Source: a virus. From it: a stretch of 42,887 bases of DNA. The first letter of the stretch is position 1, and every line of letters begins with the position of its first letter. The position numbers and the translations under genes are program-made. The notes below the pieces were generated by a model. It was not told the origin of the DNA. It saw nothing but the letters and a program-made list of their open reading frames with translations, and did no database searches. Shown one piece after another: positions 8,924 to 17,735 of this stretch. Location of the stretch: positions 1 through 42,887 of IMG/VR virus record IMGVR_UViG_3300044980_000027. One strand, written 5' to 3'.

Positions 8924-9786
8924 TGTCAACCACGACAAAAACCAATCAGTCCACCAGCGCCAACCAGACACAGACGCCGATCAATCCGGCCTGGGTGACG
9001 CAGCCGCTGCAAAACCTGACGGGCCAGATCGAGAATCTGAACAACACGCCCGCGACCAGCTATGTCGCGCCACAAGGTCCGTTACAGCTCCAGGCCAACG
9101 ATCAAGGCTCGAAGACGCTCACCAGCACGAATCCGAACTACACCGGGGCGGCAAGCCTGATTTCGGGCAATTCCAGCGTCAATCCGAGCGATATCAACAC
9201 CTTCATGAGCCCATTCACCAGCGATGTGGTGAACACTACGAACAAGCTATTCGATCAGAACTCGGGTGTGCAGAACGCAGCTTTGGAAGGCCAGGGGGCG
9301 GCCTCGGGAGCCTTTGGAGGGTCGCGCTTCGGCGTGGCGCAAGGGGTTCTGGGAGGCCAACAAGACCTAGCCAGAGGCACGCTCGACGCCAATCTGGAAA
9401 ACACCGGCTTTCAGAACGCGGTGCAGAGTGCCTTAGCGAACAAGACGCTGGGCGAAACCGCCGGGGTCAATTCCACCAATCTCGGCAATAGCGAGACGGC
9501 CTCGAACATCGCTAACACGGCTGAACTTGCCAACCTGGGTGGCGCCCAGCAACAGACCGCGCAAGCCACGGCCACGGCTCCGATTTCACTGGCGCAGAGC
9601 ATCGCGCAGCTTCTTGGGCAGAACCAATTCGGCTTGTTCCAAGGCCAGAACGTCCAGGGCAAGAGCAACACAGTCGGTTCCACCACGACCACTGACCCGC
9701 TGGCGATCATGAAGGGATTGCTGGGTCTGGCCGGACCAGCTGCGAATGCGGGCTCGAGTCTCGCTTCTCTGTTCGCGCCTGCCTGA
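8923..9786 (+). CDS. Putative ejection protein 1 (gp7-like position)
   Basis: The product has 287 residues and is unusually rich in N, Q, T, S, A and G, with almost no large hydrophobic residues until a C-terminal helix (LAIMKGLLGLAGPAANAGSS). A glycine motif, GAASGAFGGSRFGVAQGV, lies around residue 125, and Q/A-rich helices follow. Three consecutive large soluble genes after the hub protein correspond in position to P22 gp7, gp20 and gp16, which are ejected into the host envelope. The assignment is by order and composition. Confidence 0.55.
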   Translation: MSTTTKTNQSTSANQTQTPINPAWVTQPLQNLTGQIENLNNTPATSYVAPQGPLQLQANDQGSKTLTSTNPNYTGAASLISGNSSVNPSDINTFMSPFTSDVVNTTNKLFDQNSGVQNAALEGQGAASGAFGGSRFGVAQGVLGGQQDLARGTLDANLENTGFQNAVQSALANKTLGETAGVNSTNLGNSETASNIANTAELANLGGAQQQTAQATATAPISLAQSIAQLLGQNQFGLFQGQNVQGKSNTVGSTTTTDPLAIMKGLLGLAGPAANAGSSLASLFAPA

Positions 9787-11687
9787 TGGCCGGGCTCCTC
9801 TCCGCACCTTCGCAAGCTGACCCGAGCTACGTCCCGCCGCAGCCAGTGGCGCCGCCTGTCGATCCGCAAGCGGGCGTGGCTTCCCTGCTGGCCACGCCTG
9901 ACGAACAACTGAAGGCGTATGCCAAGACACATGCCCTGACGGCTGCTCTGCGCATTCTTGGTGGCGGCATGAGTGATATGGCTCAAGGGGGAGGGTCGGT
10001 TAATTCAGACGCCGCCCTAGCCGATCTTCACGCCAGAGCCGCCCAGCCGCTCCAACTTGCCCAGCAGAAGGCGCGTATCGCTGGACTGATGCAAGCCTAT
10101 GCGGGCGCTGATCCAACCATGAAGGCGCTGATCCTCTCCGATCCGGAGAAGGCGATTGCGGCTTTGGCAAAGAATCAGGAACTTCAGCCGCTAGGTCAGG
10201 GGCAGCAGCTTCAGAACGCTGGCGGCGCTACCGCGCCGCCCGTCCCGTCTGTGCTGCCTTTTGCGAACGAAGGTGGCGTGATCCTCAACAAGGCGAGCGG
10301 ACAAGGCGTGGGGGTTTCGCAGCCGATCAACTATCCGGCCTCTAATACCGCCGGCTCCTTCACGCCAAGCATCGGAGGAACGCCTTCACAAGGTTCAGTG
10401 GCCCAACCCCCGCCAACCCCGCAAACGTCCACCAGCGGTGGTCCTGCGGCCTTGGCGAGCGTCTTGGGACCGGACGGCAAACTGGATGGCGCGGCGTTCT
10501 ACAAGAATTTCATCCTGCCCCATGAGGGCGGCCTGAACGCAGCCGATATGAATGGCTCTCCGAGCATGTATGGCTTCAATCAGAAGGCCAACATGGACAT
10601 CAACGTCAAACGTCTGACGCCCGATACCGCGACAGCTCGTTACGTCTCGAAATACTGGCCACAGAGTGGATCGGCGAATCTCTCTCCGGCATTGGCCGCG
10701 ATCCATGCCGATACGTCGTTTATCAATCCGACCAAGGCTGCGCAGTTCCTGCAACAATCGAATGGCGATCCCGCGCAATACATGGCGCTGCGGCGTCAGT
10801 GGATGGCGCAGATGGTGCAGACCAATCCCAGAGCCGCGAAATATGCCAGGGCCTGGGACAATCGGAACAACGATCTCGCCAACCTGGCGGGAATTGGGGG
10901 TGCGAGTGCTGCGCCTTCAGGCGCTCCAGCTGTGCCACTAGCCCCGGCGGCTGGAGCGCCACAAGGTTTCAATGTCACGCCCGGCAAGACCAATCAGACG
11001 CTTTCGCCGGCCGAAGCCCAATCGCTGGGCCTTGCACCCGGCATCTGGCAACGCGATCCGACCGGCAAGCTCACCCAAGCTTCAGAAACCCCGGCTGGCG
11101 ACCTGAAGCGTCTGGATAGCCTCACCAGCACGGCGGACATGCTGAGGGGCCTCGTCAACGAACAGACGCAGTTCCTGACGCATAACAACAACGCAGCTAC
11201 TGGTTTGCCCTTCGCGGACATCAATGTCGCGGGCCATGAGATCGACAATCCACTGACCGGCGCCTTGGCGAGGATGAACCCGGATATGCAGGCCATGGAG
11301 GGTTCCCATGCCCGGCAGACCTTCATGGTCAAACCCCCCGCTTCTGGCCGCGTCATGCAGTCGGAAATCCCTTATTGGGCGGCGCAGGCGCAATCTCCCG
11401 GCAATACCGGCGATGTGAACACCGGCATCCTGCGAGACAATGCGCAGAGGCTCGCCACGGTCACGGCGGAGATGAAGTTCTATCAGGACTGGCTCTATCA
11501 GCACGGCAACTCGCAAGGCTTCGAGCAGGCATGGGCCAATCAGCAGAAGCAGGCTAATGGTCAAGGCCCTGGAGGTCCCTCAGCTGTTCCGGCGCATCCA
11601 CAAGGCATCACCCCAGAAGAAGCCGCGAAGCTGTCCAAGGGGACGCCATTCATCACCGTGGATGGTCGCCACATGGTGCGTCAGTAG
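9786..11687 (+). CDS. Ejection protein with GH108-like muramidase domain
   Basis: The product has 633 residues. Around residues 234-365 it carries the pattern of GH108-type N-acetylmuramidases: FYKNFILPHEGGL with the candidate catalytic glutamate at 247, then MYGFNQKANMDIN, the alanine-rich LAAIHADTSFINPTKAAQFLQQ, and RAAKYARAWDNRNNDL. This would cut peptidoglycan locally so DNA can cross the cell wall. The flanks are Pro/Gln/Ala-rich and disordered (around 150-220 and 370-420). Start codon overlaps the previous stop. Confidence 0.72.
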   Translation: MAGLLSAPSQADPSYVPPQPVAPPVDPQAGVASLLATPDEQLKAYAKTHALTAALRILGGGMSDMAQGGGSVNSDAALADLHARAAQPLQLAQQKARIAGLMQAYAGADPTMKALILSDPEKAIAALAKNQELQPLGQGQQLQNAGGATAPPVPSVLPFANEGGVILNKASGQGVGVSQPINYPASNTAGSFTPSIGGTPSQGSVAQPPPTPQTSTSGGPAALASVLGPDGKLDGAAFYKNFILPHEGGLNAADMNGSPSMYGFNQKANMDINVKRLTPDTATARYVSKYWPQSGSANLSPALAAIHADTSFINPTKAAQFLQQSNGDPAQYMALRRQWMAQMVQTNPRAAKYARAWDNRNNDLANLAGIGGASAAPSGAPAVPLAPAAGAPQGFNVTPGKTNQTLSPAEAQSLGLAPGIWQRDPTGKLTQASETPAGDLKRLDSLTSTADMLRGLVNEQTQFLTHNNNAATGLPFADINVAGHEIDNPLTGALARMNPDMQAMEGSHARQTFMVKPPASGRVMQSEIPYWAAQAQSPGNTGDVNTGILRDNAQRLATVTAEMKFYQDWLYQHGNSQGFEQAWANQQKQANGQGPGGPSAVPAHPQGITPEEAAKLSKGTPFITVDGRHMVRQ

Positions 11688-13715
11688 ATGGCTGATCCTT
11701 ACGCCGGCGTTGGAGCTTCCGACCCTTATGCGGCCGTTGCTGCACCCGCGCCTGTGGCCGCCAGACCGGCTCAACAGCCGAGCACGCTAGAGGACGTGGC
11801 CCGAAGCGCCTGGGGCGGCCTTCTGACGGGCATAGCCGGCGTTCGGGACCTGACAGACCCGGTTCAAACGATCATGACTGGCGCGAAACTGGGCGCCGGC
11901 CTCGTAGCTGGTCCCAAAGCGTCTGCCGTAGTTAGTCGAGTCACCCCACCTTCCGCCGCGTCCAGCGCCAATCTTGTCGGAGGAGATTACCAGCCCCAAA
12001 CTACAGCGGGACGCTATACGCATGCCATTGCCAAGATGGCGCCGAATGCGCTTTTCCCCGAGAGCATTCCGGCCAAATTGGCTGCGACTGTGCTTCCGGC
12101 AGTAGCTGGCCAAGGCGCGAATGACGCGACGGCCGCTCTTGGGGGTGGACCAAATGCCCAGGCGGCGGCCAACTTCGTCGGTAATCTAGTGGGTGGAGGA
12201 GTCGCTGGCGCAACAAGTGCAGCGGTTCGCGCTCCGCAAATCCTTGCCGAAGAGGAAAAGCCAGTTGCCAGCGCCCTGCACGCCGCCCTGGATGTCACAG
12301 GCGCCCATCGCGATGATATCAAGGCTATCACCAGCACTGGCACGCTTCCGGCTGCTGCAAGCCCTGGTCTGACGCAGTTAGCCGATGCGGTGACAACGCA
12401 GCCCGGCACGGGCCAGACATTGATTCGCGATGCGGTAGGCCAACGCTTCGCCACGCAGGGCAATCGCGCGCTTCAAGCCGCGCAGACGCATCTTGGGATC
12501 GATCCCAATGCGGCCCGAGGGGACGTGGATAGCATCGTCAAGCAGGGCAAACAGGCAGTCGCCCCACTCTATGACGCACTGACCAGCAATCCCGCGCCTG
12601 TGATGACCCCGCGCCTCGCTGTCCTGGCCCAGACGCCAGCGGTGAAGAAAGCGATCAATTTCACCGTCAACGACATGCTGAACGACCCGGATGGTCCAAG
12701 TCCGACCACGGTGGGATTCAAGCTTGATCCGGATACGGGCAATTGGTCATTACCCTCGACGGGAAGTCTTGAAGGGATTTCTGAACAGCAGCCCACCGCT
12801 GCGACTTGGATCAAGGTGCATCAGAACCTGGGCCAGACAGTGGATCGTAGCCCCATCACCAACGCGCCGATTCCGGATAGCGTCTCGCCTGGCAATCGCA
12901 ATATCAGCGCCGTGAGCGGCAAGCTGGGCGATGAACTGCGAACCGCGATTCCCGGCTATGGCGATGCACTGGATCAATCGGGAGACTACCTCTCGACTCG
13001 CGGCGCTTTCGCCCGTGCGACGGGAACGCTGTTCAGCAAGCCGGTCTATGACTTCCAGCAGATGTGGTCATCGCTGAAAAACCCGGCCGAAGTGAAAGCG
13101 GCGCAAGCCGCAGTTGTGAATGATATTCTCACCAAGTCGGAAGGCCCCTCGATCCTCCCTGGCGCTTTCAAGACGCCTGGCGTGCAGCAGAAAATGCAGA
13201 TTGCCTTTCCTCAGGGCGGTCAGCCATTCCTTCAGCAGATGGAAGACGACCTTTCCGAACGAAGAGCGCTGGGAAGCGTGATTGGTGGGTCGCAGACGGC
13301 CTCTCGCCAAGCTCTAGCCGCTCAATTAGCCGCCAATACCACCAAGCAGCCAGGTCCGATCCGCAAAGCCGCTTCAGCCGTTATCGGTGGGATCGACAAT
13401 GTGGCGAGCTTCACCCATCCCCTGACCGCGATCACCAAGACCGCCAAGATCATCGCTGGCACGGGTGCGGCCAAGGAAGCGCCTCCACCTGTCTGGGAAA
13501 ACCCGCAGACCAATGCGGCCTTGGGCGAATTGCTGTCTGATCCGAAGAAGATGGCGCCGTTCCTGGATCGCATGGCCGCGCAGAAAGCCGCCGATTACCA
13601 CGCCGCGCGTTCGAATGGCCTTCTCACGGGTCCGAGACTTGCTTTGCCGGGCCTGCTCAGTGGCCTAGCAACGCCTTCAGCAGCGCAGGCAGGCCAAGGA
13701 CAACCGAGCCCATGA
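11688..13715 (+). CDS. Large putative ejection / internal virion protein
   Basis: The product has 675 residues and begins one base after the preceding stop. The N-terminus repeats DPYAGVGASDPYAAVAAPAP. Alanine/glycine-rich weakly amphipathic stretches (LAATVLPAVAGQGANDATAALGG; FVGNLVGGGVAGATSAAV) could insert in a membrane. The centre is helical and charged. No catalytic motif is seen. Size, order and composition match the last and largest of the podoviral ejection proteins. Confidence 0.55.
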   Translation: MADPYAGVGASDPYAAVAAPAPVAARPAQQPSTLEDVARSAWGGLLTGIAGVRDLTDPVQTIMTGAKLGAGLVAGPKASAVVSRVTPPSAASSANLVGGDYQPQTTAGRYTHAIAKMAPNALFPESIPAKLAATVLPAVAGQGANDATAALGGGPNAQAAANFVGNLVGGGVAGATSAAVRAPQILAEEEKPVASALHAALDVTGAHRDDIKAITSTGTLPAAASPGLTQLADAVTTQPGTGQTLIRDAVGQRFATQGNRALQAAQTHLGIDPNAARGDVDSIVKQGKQAVAPLYDALTSNPAPVMTPRLAVLAQTPAVKKAINFTVNDMLNDPDGPSPTTVGFKLDPDTGNWSLPSTGSLEGISEQQPTAATWIKVHQNLGQTVDRSPITNAPIPDSVSPGNRNISAVSGKLGDELRTAIPGYGDALDQSGDYLSTRGAFARATGTLFSKPVYDFQQMWSSLKNPAEVKAAQAAVVNDILTKSEGPSILPGAFKTPGVQQKMQIAFPQGGQPFLQQMEDDLSERRALGSVIGGSQTASRQALAAQLAANTTKQPGPIRKAASAVIGGIDNVASFTHPLTAITKTAKIIAGTGAAKEAPPPVWENPQTNAALGELLSDPKKMAPFLDRMAAQKAADYHAARSNGLLTGPRLALPGLLSGLATPSAAQAGQGQPSP

Positions 13716-13794
13716 GCGGTCGCCAGTCGTATTGCCAGCGCCTTGTGGGGTCGCGAACGACCTTGAATTTCGCATCGATGATCTGCGGTTCCAT
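13657..13794 (-). CDS. Antisense 45-residue protein, possible small membrane protein
   Basis: On the minus strand, opposite the end of the preceding gene, an ATG opens a 45-codon frame. It reads MEPQIIDAKFKVVRDPTRRW, then QYDWRPLMGSVVLGLPALLK, then ALLGH. The product has a charged N-half, an aromatic hinge and a hydrophobic C-half. Codon third positions are mostly G/C as in true genes here. The plus-strand frame over the same bases (13712-13825) has a less protein-like composition. No clear Shine-Dalgarno is seen. The only antisense gene in the virion block, so treat with caution. Confidence 0.4.
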   Translation of the reverse strand: MEPQIIDAKFKVVRDPTRRWQYDWRPLMGSVVLGLPALLKALLGH

Positions 13795-13812
13795 GCTAGA
13801 TCATAACCGCAG
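13783..13812. promoter_or_regulatory. Inverted repeat before the repeat-rich surface protein gene
   Basis: CTGCGGTT (13783-13790) pairs perfectly with AACCGCAG (13805-13812) around a 14-nt loop, in the 112-bp gap between two plus-strand genes. It sits directly before the G-run Shine-Dalgarno (13813-13817) of the next gene. There is no T-tract, so it is not a standard terminator. It could be an operator, a processing site or a translational control hairpin. The start of the antisense small gene lies in the loop. Confidence 0.5.
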
Positions 13813-13827
13813 GGGGGACCTATAGCC

Positions 13828-15237
13828 ATGCGCCTTTACGCCTTTCTGGCGCTGTTCGCGGCTCTGGCCATCGCGCCGGTCGCGCAGGCGCAGGTTCATA
13901 TCCCGGCTGGAAACCCGCAAACAAGCGCGCAGCCCGTATTCTGCGTCGATCCGACCTCGGGTGTACCGGCGGCGTGCAGCACCGGCGGTGGGGGTGGTGG
14001 AGGGGCTGTCTTTGGTCCAACGGCGGTTGGTTCCGCTGTTGCCAACCCTCCCGTTGTTAATGGGTTTCAGACCGCTGGTGGCAATGTTGCAATCGTCACG
14101 CCCTCTACGGGTTTGCCGGTCAATATCGTAGCCGGTGGCGCTTCCGGCGCCAACATCGGCGCGACGGGTTCGGCGGTACCGGCGTCGATCAACTACAACG
14201 GCCTGAACAACGCTGGGACGGCCATCGGCGAGATCGGGGACGCGACAGGTCGCCAGATCATAGCGATAAACTCCGGGGCGGTGGCGTCAGGTGCCTATGC
14301 ATCCGGTGCTTATGCCAGCGGCGCGTTCGCCGTGGGCTCAGGTACGGACGGCTGGGACGTAACGCTTGGCTCCAAAGCCGACGCCGCGACGTGCGCCACG
14401 ACGAATACTCTGATCGCCTGCGAGCGGCAGCTTCACGCCGATGTCACCGCTTCTATCCCGGCCGGCTCGAATGTGATCGGCGGCGTGACGCTGGCGTCCG
14501 GCGCGGTGGCGTCGGGTGCGATTGCCTCAGGAGCGGTTGCCAGCGGCGCTATTGCTTCGGGAGCGATTGCGTCAGGCGCACTCGCCTCGGGCGCTATCTC
14601 GAACGGCGCCGATGTCGTTGAGGGCAACAACACCGACGCAGCGTCCTGCGCCTCCGCGACCAGCCTGATCGCCTGTTCGCGTCAGCTTCACACCGACGCG
14701 ACCTCGGCCATCCCGGCCGGCACGAACGCTATCGGCTCTACAGGTGTCGCGCAGGCGTCCACCACGTCCGGCCAGGTTGGTGAGCTTGTCCAGGGTGCGG
14801 TGACGACCGCCAATCCGGCCTATACCACCGCGCAGACGTCACCCCTTTCCACGACGATCACGGGCGCGCTGCGCGTGGTTCAGGCCCCGGGTACGATGGA
14901 AACCGCCACCAGCGGCAACGTCGCCAATGCCACCGTCGCCGCCACGCTGGCCGCATCCGCTGGGCACACGACCTACATCGCCGGGTTCATCATGAACTCG
15001 AACGGCGCGACGGCCGGAACGGGTGTGACATGTACCCTGACCGGCGTCATCACCGGCACGATGAGCTTCACCTACGACTACGGGGCCATCGCCTCGATCA
15101 CCAACGCACCGCTGTTCGTCCAATTCAACCCGCCCATTCCGGCTTCGACCACCAACACCACCATCGTTGCGTCCTGCCCGGCCGGCGGCACAGGCGCGAC
15201 GCTCGCGAGCATGAACGCCTGGGGCTTCCAGCAGTAG
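13828..15237 (+). CDS. Exported surface/tail protein with SGAxA repeats and a duplicated module
   Basis: The product has 469 residues. A Sec signal, MRLYAFLALFAALAIAPVAQ, ends with a likely cleavage after AQA. A glycine run follows near residues 53-59. Two arrays of a five-residue unit (S/A-G-A-x-A) lie at about 149-167 and 213-250. Each array is adjacent to a copy of a 45-residue module: GWDVTLGSKADAATCATTNT... and GADVVEGNNTDAASCASATS..., both continuing as LIAC-x-RQLH. The C-terminus is a beta domain. The module resembles short repeated modules in phage neck and fibre proteins. A strong G-run Shine-Dalgarno precedes it. Confidence 0.65.
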   Translation: MRLYAFLALFAALAIAPVAQAQVHIPAGNPQTSAQPVFCVDPTSGVPAACSTGGGGGGGAVFGPTAVGSAVANPPVVNGFQTAGGNVAIVTPSTGLPVNIVAGGASGANIGATGSAVPASINYNGLNNAGTAIGEIGDATGRQIIAINSGAVASGAYASGAYASGAFAVGSGTDGWDVTLGSKADAATCATTNTLIACERQLHADVTASIPAGSNVIGGVTLASGAVASGAIASGAVASGAIASGAIASGALASGAISNGADVVEGNNTDAASCASATSLIACSRQLHTDATSAIPAGTNAIGSTGVAQASTTSGQVGELVQGAVTTANPAYTTAQTSPLSTTITGALRVVQAPGTMETATSGNVANATVAATLAASAGHTTYIAGFIMNSNGATAGTGVTCTLTGVITGTMSFTYDYGAIASITNAPLFVQFNPPIPASTTNTTIVASCPAGGTGATLASMNAWGFQQ

Positions 15238-15238
15238 G

Positions 15239-16030
15239 ATGGACTGGCTCACCGATCCTCGCAGTCGGTTAGCCGTTCCTCGCCGCCGCTTTCTAACCGG
15301 AGGCGCGGCGCTGGCGGCCTACGCCGCGCTACCCAAGGACGCGGAGGCGTGGTTCCCGCACGGCCAGGCCCCGGCCGCCACGATTGTTCCTGTCGATCTT
15401 GGCATCCCCTCGACCGCCTGGCCCGGAACGACGATGACCTCGACCATCGGGGCCACGACCGTCGCCGCGAACGACTACATCATCGTGGGCGTGATCCAGA
15501 ACTCCGCCAACGATACCTCAGGCGCGGTGACGGACACGGCGGGCGATACCTTCACCCAGGCTATCGCAGTCAGCGTCGGCGGCTTCGAGGCTGGCATCCG
15601 GGTCTTCTACGCCAAGAGCGCTGGGCTCACGACGGGCAACACCATCGTCTATACCTCGACGGGCGGCACGCCGTTCCAAGGCATGAACTGCATGAAGGTG
15701 ACCGGACTTGCTCTGGCTGCCGTGCTGGATGGAGCGGGCTCGACGGGCAATAATGCCGGCGCTGCGACCTCCTTCCCGTCCGGCTCGGTCACGCCCTCGT
15801 TTACGGGCGATCTCGTCTATGGCATCGCCTATAACCACGATCAGAACGCGATGGTGCAATCCTCGGGCTTTGCGACGCCGCCTGCCTCTCCCGGCTTCGG
15901 TTCGAATATCGGAACGGGCGGCATCGCGGGAACGCTGATAGAGCCAGGCACGACCGCTCACAACTACGCCCCGACCGCTGTTTCTTCGAGCGGCTGGTCC
16001 TCCGCAATCCTTCTGTTCAAGCACGGATGA
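15239..16030 (+). CDS. Exported beta-sandwich protein with a twin-arginine (Tat) signal
   Basis: The product has 263 residues. Residues 14-38 read as a Tat signal: P-R-R-R-F-L-T-G-G followed by the mildly hydrophobic AALAAYAALPKDAEA, with cleavage likely near AEA. The mature part is a Gly/Thr/Ser-rich beta fold, with the blocks NDYIIVGVIQNSANDTSG and GDTFTQAIAVSVGGFEAGIR. It starts one base after the previous stop. A Tat signal on a phage structural-region gene is unusual. It would imply folding in the cytoplasm before export. Confidence 0.62.
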   Translation: MDWLTDPRSRLAVPRRRFLTGGAALAAYAALPKDAEAWFPHGQAPAATIVPVDLGIPSTAWPGTTMTSTIGATTVAANDYIIVGVIQNSANDTSGAVTDTAGDTFTQAIAVSVGGFEAGIRVFYAKSAGLTTGNTIVYTSTGGTPFQGMNCMKVTGLALAAVLDGAGSTGNNAGAATSFPSGSVTPSFTGDLVYGIAYNHDQNAMVQSSGFATPPASPGFGSNIGTGGIAGTLIEPGTTAHNYAPTAVSSSGWSSAILLFKHG

Positions 16031-17271
16031 AAGCTCTCCTCCTCTTCGTTGCTCTCTGGCTGGGACTGTCCTGCGGTCCTGCTATGGCGTGGCCCGCGCA
16101 TGGTGGTGTCGCGCCACCTGCTTCTTGCAACCCGCCCGCCGAAGCAGCGGCTGTCGGCTACAACACCTGCACGTTCCAGATGACCGGCTCGACCGGCGAT
16201 TTCAACACCACCAACATCGACATGGCGGTGACGAATGGAGCCGGCTTCAAGCTCTACATCTACGGCTTCTTCTCCAATGTGCAGACCGCCGCGAATGTGA
16301 CAGCGGCAGGGTCCAGCGTCACGGCGGGTTCGTCCAACAATACCTTCCAGGCCACTCTAGCCTCAGCGACCAAGACCGTTCCATCCTGCGCCTCGTCCTG
16401 CAACTGGCACGGCGTGGCGTTCGGTGGCGGCGAGGAAATCTGCTATACCGGTTCTTATCCCCTGCCAGGATCGCCCGTTGGGACGCTGACCAATTGGATC
16501 GGCATGTGGGCCGATCCGCTGGAACATGGCCTTCAAGGGACCGTAGCCGGGATCACTCAAGCCCAATGGCTTGGCCAATCCGCAGGATATCTTCACTTCA
16601 CCGAAGACGACATCCTTGAAAATTTCCTGGGCTTCTATTCATCCAACGTCAATGAGGCCGATCAGACCACCCACGACTGGTGGAACACAGCTGGCGTCGG
16701 AGATCAGCTCTTTCAGACGCAGGCCACGACTATCGCCAGCCTATCAAATGCAAGTCACACCTATTGCAGCCTGCATGTCCTCGCGACCGGAAGCGCAGTT
16801 GGCTATCTCAAATACTACATCGACGGCTCGCTCAAAGAGACCAATAGCTGGCACAAGTACGATTGGGATGTGACGGCGACCGCGCCAGCTTCGGCCAGCG
16901 CGACCGCTATTACCGTGAACACCGTTAATGCCGCTGCCCTTGGGACCTTCGGTTCGGACATCGTTTCCGGCTACGATGTTTACGATGTGACCCAGAGCGT
17001 CGATCTAGGCACTTTCAATGGAACCTGGAGCGCTAATTCGCTCGGTACGTCAGTGCTGGCGCACTCGGTAGCGACGAACGACGACATCCGACTGACGCCA
17101 CAACCACCGCCGGGCACGAACGGGGCCGGGACTTGCACGGCTGTTTGGTGCATGGGCGCGCTCGACCGCCAGCATCAGGTGTTAATTTTCGGATCAATCG
17201 ACACGTTCAAGGTCAACGTCACCCAGATTTGGGTGTATCAAGCGTCCGCCGCTAACAACCTGAGCAACTGA
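16027..17271 (+). CDS. Exported tail/surface protein with a Sec signal
   Basis: The product has 414 residues. It begins MKALLLFVALWLGLSCGPAM followed by AW, a strong Sec signal. The mature part is beta-rich with many Cys residues (CNPPA, YNTC, PSCASSCNWHG, EEICYTG, GTCTAVWCMG) that could form disulphides outside the cytoplasm. Aromatic patches (WIGMWADPLEHG, HDWWNTAG, HTYCSLHV, YLKYYIDG) resemble a lectin- or glycanase-like jelly roll, but no catalytic signature is secure. It is coupled to the Tat-signal gene by a 4-nt overlap. Confidence 0.6.
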   Translation: MKALLLFVALWLGLSCGPAMAWPAHGGVAPPASCNPPAEAAAVGYNTCTFQMTGSTGDFNTTNIDMAVTNGAGFKLYIYGFFSNVQTAANVTAAGSSVTAGSSNNTFQATLASATKTVPSCASSCNWHGVAFGGGEEICYTGSYPLPGSPVGTLTNWIGMWADPLEHGLQGTVAGITQAQWLGQSAGYLHFTEDDILENFLGFYSSNVNEADQTTHDWWNTAGVGDQLFQTQATTIASLSNASHTYCSLHVLATGSAVGYLKYYIDGSLKETNSWHKYDWDVTATAPASASATAITVNTVNAAALGTFGSDIVSGYDVYDVTQSVDLGTFNGTWSANSLGTSVLAHSVATNDDIRLTPQPPPGTNGAGTCTAVWCMGALDRQHQVLIFGSIDTFKVNVTQIWVYQASAANNLSN

Positions 17272-17272
17272 T

Positions 17273-17440
17273 ATGATCTGGGTCGTGATCTACATGCTGG
17301 CGAACGGAACCATTTCCCAGGTTCCCCAGGTGGACAAACCGTCATGCGACGCAGCTGTGATCCGCACCATGGAAGGCGGCGCGAAATGGGCCGTCTGCAC
17401 TAACATGCCAGACACTCGTGCCAATCATCGTCCTCGTTAA
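17273..17440 (+). CDS. Small hydrophobic-start protein, 55 residues
   Basis: The ATG lies immediately after the previous stop. The product begins MIWVVIYMLANGTISQVPQV and contains two cysteines, in PSCDAAVIRT and WAVCTN, a spacing seen in small phage proteins with one disulphide. The short hydrophobic N-terminus could be a weak signal or anchor. I do not recognise the family. Confidence 0.5.
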   Translation: MIWVVIYMLANGTISQVPQVDKPSCDAAVIRTMEGGAKWAVCTNMPDTRANHRPR

Positions 17441-17450
17441 GGAACTCACC

Positions 17451-17735
17451 ATGAGCGACCCCACCCCTCCCGAAGTCTGCGCCGCGCTGGAACAGGCGCA
17501 CATCGCCGGCAACGCGATCAAGGCTGCGATCAACGCCTGCATCGAGTTCGACACGAACGAAGAACGCGTGCGTATCCTGAAGCTGCGCGTCCGCGCGCTG
17601 CTCGATACCGCCGGCTACATCTGGCAGGGCGCCTACAATCTCGAGGATGGCTATCTCGGAGCCGGCGGTACGGGCAAGCCCCCGCTGCTCCCTACAGACA
17701 CGTCCAACACCTGCGGCCTGCCGAGCGGCTCATAG
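17451..17735 (+). CDS. Small soluble helical protein, 94 residues
   Basis: I chose the ATG at 17451 over an upstream ATG at 17418 because AAGGA lies at the right distance and the upstream start would overlap the preceding gene. The product is helical (CAALEQAHIAGNAIKAAINA; ERVRILKLRVRALLDTAGY) with a Gly/Pro tail. It abuts the next gene with no gap. Function unknown. Confidence 0.6.
   Translation: MSDPTPPEVCAALEQAHIAGNAIKAAINACIEFDTNEERVRILKLRVRALLDTAGYIWQGAYNLEDGYLGAGGTGKPPLLPTDTSNTCGLPSGS

Noticed and set aside
13712-13825. Plus-strand 37-codon frame coupled to the preceding stop
   Set aside because: Composition is not protein-like, and the opposite strand holds a better frame.
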